DNA of 8,267 bases from Akkermansia sp. (lineage in GTDB: Bacteria; Verrucomicrobiota; Verrucomicrobiia; Verrucomicrobiales; Akkermansiaceae). Location: positions 1 through 8,267 of the forward strand of contig JAFNWZ010000338.1 in the NCBI GenBank assembly GCA_017379255.1, written 5' to 3'. Positions 5,713 through 8,267 of the stretch are shown one piece after another. Position 1 is the first letter of the stretch; the number at the start of each line of letters is the position of its first letter. The notes under the pieces were generated by a model. It saw only the letters and a program-made list of their open reading frames with translations. It did not search any database and was not told the DNA's origin. The translations under genes were made by a program, and so were the position numbers.

Positions 5713-7113
5713 ATGGATACAGACAGCAGGAAAAGCACAGCCGCATGGTCTTCCGTCATCTGGAGCGGTATTCTCGCTGCCACGAAACTGGTGGTGGGCA
5801 TCATGACCGGCTCGCTTGGTATTCTTTCCGAAGCGCTGCACAGCTGCCTCGACCTCGTAGCCGCCGGTGGCACGGTCTATGCGGTCAAGGTTGCCGCCCA
5901 GCCAGCTGATAAAGACCACCCATACGGCCATGGCAAAATCGAAAACCTCATGGCGCTGGGCGAAACCCTGCTGCTGCTCTGCACGGCGGGCTGGGTCATC
6001 ATGGAAGCAGTGGAGCGTCTCATGAGCGATGACCCGGAGGCCCTCGCCGTCACCTTCTCGTACTGGGCGTTCGGCATCATCATCCTTTCCATCACCGTGG
6101 ATGTGAACCGCGCCCGCATGCTCAAACGCGTGGCAAAGGAAACCCGCAGCGCCGCCCTGGAGGCAGATGCCGCCCACTTCGCCACCGATATCTGGAGCAG
6201 TGCTGCCGTACTGCTCGGCATCACCGGTGCCGCCGTGGCAGACATGACAGTTTCCGGCAGCTGGCTGCACTGGTTCCTCGTGCGGGCAGACGTCTTTGCC
6301 TCCCTGGTTGTCGCCGGGCTCATTCTGCACGTCTGCAAGGAACTGGGCATGGAATCCATCGGCAACCTCATGGATAAACAAAGCAGCGAAGCCAGCGAGA
6401 AAGTACGCACCCTCATGGCCGAACGCATGCCCACCTACCCGGTTTCCCGACTCCGCGTCCGGGAATCCGGCTCCCACTACTACGTTGACATGGCCGTGCA
6501 GGTTCCCCACAGCCTGCATGTAGATACCGCCCATGAAATAGCAGATGCCATTGAAACCCTGGTTGCCAGCGCCCTGGAGGGCGCAGAAACCATGGTGCAC
6601 ATGCACCCCGCCGAACACCTGCCCGAAACGCCGGAGTTCATCATCCGGCGGCTCGCCCTCTCCCACCGCTTCGGTGTGCACGGGCTCGTACTCCAGCATA
6701 CCGATGACGGGCAATTCGTCATTGCGGTTGACCTGGAGCTACCCTCCCATGCCACGCTGGAATCCTGGCAGGTGGCCATCGAAGCCTTCCGCAGCGAAGT
6801 GAAGCGCAGCCTCAAAGCCGATGTGGTAGCGCTGCATGTCGAACCCGACCTGCGCCATCTGCCAGCATCCGCGCTTGAAATGCCCGCCGACTGGGAGGAC
6901 CAGGTTCGCGCCGCCATGATTCAGCGCGGCGCCCCCCTGCCCACCAGTATCACCTGCCACAGCTGCGGCCAGGAACGCCTCTGCATCATCACCATTCCGC
7001 AGGAAAACAAGCTCACCGTCGAGGAAAGCCACACCCGCCTAACCAAGCTCAACAAAAAGCTCGCCGAGCGCCTCCCTGCCGTGGCCCGCATCATGGTGAC
7101 TTACGCGGAATAA
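5713..7113 (+). CDS. Cation diffusion facilitator (CDF) metal efflux transporter with extended C-terminus
   Basis: This 466-residue inner-membrane protein exports divalent metal ions in exchange for protons. The transport site shows the zinc-type pattern: H43 and D47 in HSCLD on helix 2, H155 and D159 in HFATD on helix 5. The conserved loop DHPYGHGK supplies D68, H69 and H73. Six helices lie within residues 13-210. The usual cytoplasmic dimerisation domain covers about 241-301 and ends in VHMHP. Instead of stopping near residue 300, the protein continues: residues about 306-379 look like a second copy of that fold, ending in LHVEP, and 393-466 like a third, more diverged copy with C415-x2-C418-x5-C424, a possible metal site. 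The H/D transport set favours Zn2+ over Fe2+/Mn2+, but specificity is inference. The start was chosen because the first helix follows directly. No Shine-Dalgarno is present. Confidence 0.9.
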   Translation: MDTDSRKSTAAWSSVIWSGILAATKLVVGIMTGSLGILSEALHSCLDLVAAGGTVYAVKVAAQPADKDHPYGHGKIENLMALGETLLLLCTAGWVIMEAVERLMSDDPEALAVTFSYWAFGIIILSITVDVNRARMLKRVAKETRSAALEADAAHFATDIWSSAAVLLGITGAAVADMTVSGSWLHWFLVRADVFASLVVAGLILHVCKELGMESIGNLMDKQSSEASEKVRTLMAERMPTYPVSRLRVRESGSHYYVDMAVQVPHSLHVDTAHEIADAIETLVASALEGAETMVHMHPAEHLPETPEFIIRRLALSHRFGVHGLVLQHTDDGQFVIAVDLELPSHATLESWQVAIEAFRSEVKRSLKADVVALHVEPDLRHLPASALEMPADWEDQVRAAMIQRGAPLPTSITCHSCGQERLCIITIPQENKLTVEESHTRLTKLNKKLAERLPAVARIMVTYAE

Positions 7114-7133
7114 GCTTGTTGCCAATTCTCACT

Positions 7134-8141
7134 TCACCGGCCTAGCCCCCAGAACAGCCTTGCCTCCTTTTTCGATGCAGGAGTCATGTATCGGCTACGG
7201 AGCAGCGTCAAATCCCGGTGTCCCATCTCCAGCTGCAACTCCGGCAGATTGCGGAAATGCGCCGCATGATAACTCGCAAAAGTATGGCGGCACACATCCG
7301 GCTGCCAATGCGTAAATCCCGCCGCGCGGCGTAGCTCCAGCCAGCGGTTCTGCCAGTTGCGCGGCACCCGGCAATCGTTTTGCTGCATTCCCGGCAGCAA
7401 CCGCAGCGGCACCACGCGGCCGCCCCCCGTCTTGCTCTTCTGCGGGCGGATAATGACCTGCCGTTCCTCCCAGCACACATCTGCGGCAGTCAACCTCTCC
7501 ACCTCTGCCGGACGCACCCCGCTGTAAAGCAACAGACTCAGAGAAAAGCGCATATCGCGGAACCGCCGCACCTGCACAGTCTCCCGCAACCGTTCCACCT
7601 CATCATTAGATAATGGTTCTATCGGCTTTTCCTCCACCGGCGGCGCCTCAATACGCGCCACCGGATTCACATCGCAAAGCTCCCGCCGGAAACCATAGGC
7701 AAAAATACTGTGCAATATCGCCCTGCCCTTGCGGTAGCTGTGTGCACTGTGCCCGAATGCTACATCCAGAATCCGCCGGCACTGCGCCGTCGTCATCGCC
7801 CGCAGTGGCAGCTGCGCCACACCCTCCACCTTCAGCATTTTCCGTACATAATACCGCAAATCACGAGTCGTCGTCGGCCTCCGCGCCGCCCTAGCCTCCA
7901 CACTGGCCCAGGCAACACGCTCAAAACATTCCGTCCGCTCCGCAGCCTGCACCGCCGCAATCCCCTCGCGCATCACCCGCCGCAACAACGCCAGCAACTC
8001 CACCCTCCCCAGTCCCTCTGCCCGCGCACCGAGCCCCTCCACGAATTCCATCACCAACCTTGCAGCATCCACACCACCCAACGGCAGCGCCATCATCATC
8101 TTGTTTATTGTTTGTGTGTTCATAGTTATAGCATACGACAT
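7134..8141 (-). CDS. Tyrosine recombinase/integrase
   Basis: This 335-residue protein has the two-domain form of phage-integrase-family recombinases, which cut and rejoin DNA through a 3'-phosphotyrosine. Residues about 66-160 form the helical core-binding domain. The catalytic domain (about 178-335) shows R210 in YSGVRPAEVERL, a lysine in KSKTGGGR (235 or 237), R285 in CRHTFAS, H308 in LEMGHRDL and nucleophile Y318 in SRYM. The first histidine of the HxxR box is an aspartate here (D282). The domain is full length, so the enzyme may be active. It is convergent with the CDF gene, with 20 bases between the two stops and no visible terminator. No Shine-Dalgarno decides the start: the ATG at 8141 sits inside a small inverted repeat, so M7 (ATG at 8123) or the M15-M17 cluster are equally plausible. 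No phage or conjugation genes are visible beside it, so it may be a lone integrase or the end of an element. Confidence 0.88.
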   Translation of the reverse strand: MSYAITMNTQTINKMMMALPLGGVDAARLVMEFVEGLGARAEGLGRVELLALLRRVMREGIAAVQAAERTECFERVAWASVEARAARRPTTTRDLRYYVRKMLKVEGVAQLPLRAMTTAQCRRILDVAFGHSAHSYRKGRAILHSIFAYGFRRELCDVNPVARIEAPPVEEKPIEPLSNDEVERLRETVQVRRFRDMRFSLSLLLYSGVRPAEVERLTAADVCWEERQVIIRPQKSKTGGGRVVPLRLLPGMQQNDCRVPRNWQNRWLELRRAAGFTHWQPDVCRHTFASYHAAHFRNLPELQLEMGHRDLTLLRSRYMTPASKKEARLFWGLGR

Positions 8142-8144
8142 GCT
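8130..8144. repeat. Short inverted repeat AGCAT-5-ATGCT at the recombinase start
   Basis: Five-base arms flank a five-base spacer and overlap the first candidate ATG (8139-8141). It could be an operator for autoregulation, or a hairpin affecting the start. Its small size makes chance possible. Confidence 0.25.
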
Positions 8145-8199
8145 GTAGCATTGTAACTTAATATATTATGTTGAGAGTGCCCGCCTTTGAGGAAAGATG

Positions 8200-8253
8200 A
8201 GTCTACCTTATGATTAATGTTTGTTCGTAAGGTGTAGTTCCCTTATCATTATT
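8200..8253. repeat. Triple CTACCTTATGA-like repeat upstream of the recombinase
   Basis: Copy 1 (8200-8218) and copy 3 (8236-8253) are direct repeats sharing AGT, CCTTAT and ATTA, with one gap and a few mismatches. Copy 2 (8224-8237) is inverted (CTACACCTTACGAA on the minus strand) and forms a hairpin with copy 1: CTTATGA pairs with TCGTAAG with one G.T, and the CTAC/GTAG outer arms are offset by a two-base bulge. A T-run follows at 8252-8257. Clustered direct and inverted copies next to an integrase gene resemble arm-type binding sites or operators. A terminator for an unseen plus-strand gene is the other reading. Confidence 0.45.
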
Positions 8254-8267
8254 TTTTCAGCAAAACC

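Noticed and set aside
5650..6714. 354-codon open frame on the minus strand
   Set aside because: Antisense shadow of the CDF gene. It shows no domain, and it crosses the divergent promoter region.
7710..8156. 148-codon plus-strand frame over the recombinase N-terminal half
   Set aside because: Pro/His/Arg-rich shadow of the recombinase gene with no family features.
8202..8237. Invertible promoter or phase-variation switch formed by the inverted copies
   Set aside because: The two inverted copies are only about ten bases apart, far too close to flank a segment that could be flipped usefully. A distant partner outside the window is not excluded.

Overview
The window most resembles a chromosomal segment of a Verrucomicrobiota bacterium, probably Akkermansiaceae. 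This is inference from three things: G+C-rich coding sequence, an exported protein built of chlamydia-type GGA[I/L/V] + FxxN repeats, and a PEP-CTERM-like tail of the TLSLLALAALA type that I associate with Akkermansia surface proteins. No rRNA or other phylogenetic marker is present, so the placement is tentative.

Layout. Positions 1-1268 (minus) hold the first 422 codons of a secreted Pmp-repeat protein that runs off the left edge. It has its own promoter (TTGACA-18 bp-TAATAT) at 1298-1327. Positions 1269-1581 carry no intact gene: they hold that promoter, a strong hairpin that looks like a terminator, and an ATG-less reading frame ending in a degenerate PEP-CTERM-like tail, probably the 3' remnant of a lost surface-protein gene. 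Positions 1582-4106 (minus) are a two-gene unit, a 7TM-HD phosphodiesterase of the PgpH type followed by a BASS-type sodium symporter that overlaps it by one base. An extended -10 promoter lies at 4153-4181. Positions 4227-5588 (minus) encode an exported Sel1-repeat protein.

A 124-bp intergenic region (5589-5712) separates the Sel1 gene from a divergent cation diffusion facilitator (CDF) gene at 5713-7113 (plus). It contains two adjacent palindromes, one resembling a Fur-family box, and two putative promoters whose spacing would put both transcription starts on the A of the ATG. The CDF protein keeps the zinc-type H/D transport site and has an unusually long cytoplasmic tail. Twenty bases beyond its stop, in convergent orientation, is a tyrosine recombinase gene (7134-8141, minus). 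Upstream of it, at 8200-8253, are three copies of a CTACCTTATGA-like motif that could be recombinase or regulator binding sites.

How the genes may work together. The HD protein and BASS transporter are clearly co-transcribed. The Sel1 gene lies just upstream on the same strand and could feed into them, though the HD gene has its own promoter. The CDF gene looks like an independent metal-export unit with a possible metal-responsive operator. The recombinase and the orphan PEP-CTERM tail are signs of rearrangement at the two ends. I see no rRNA, tRNA, CRISPR array or insertion sequence. Nothing here amounts to a clearly new multi-gene system; the oddities are in protein architecture and in the control regions.
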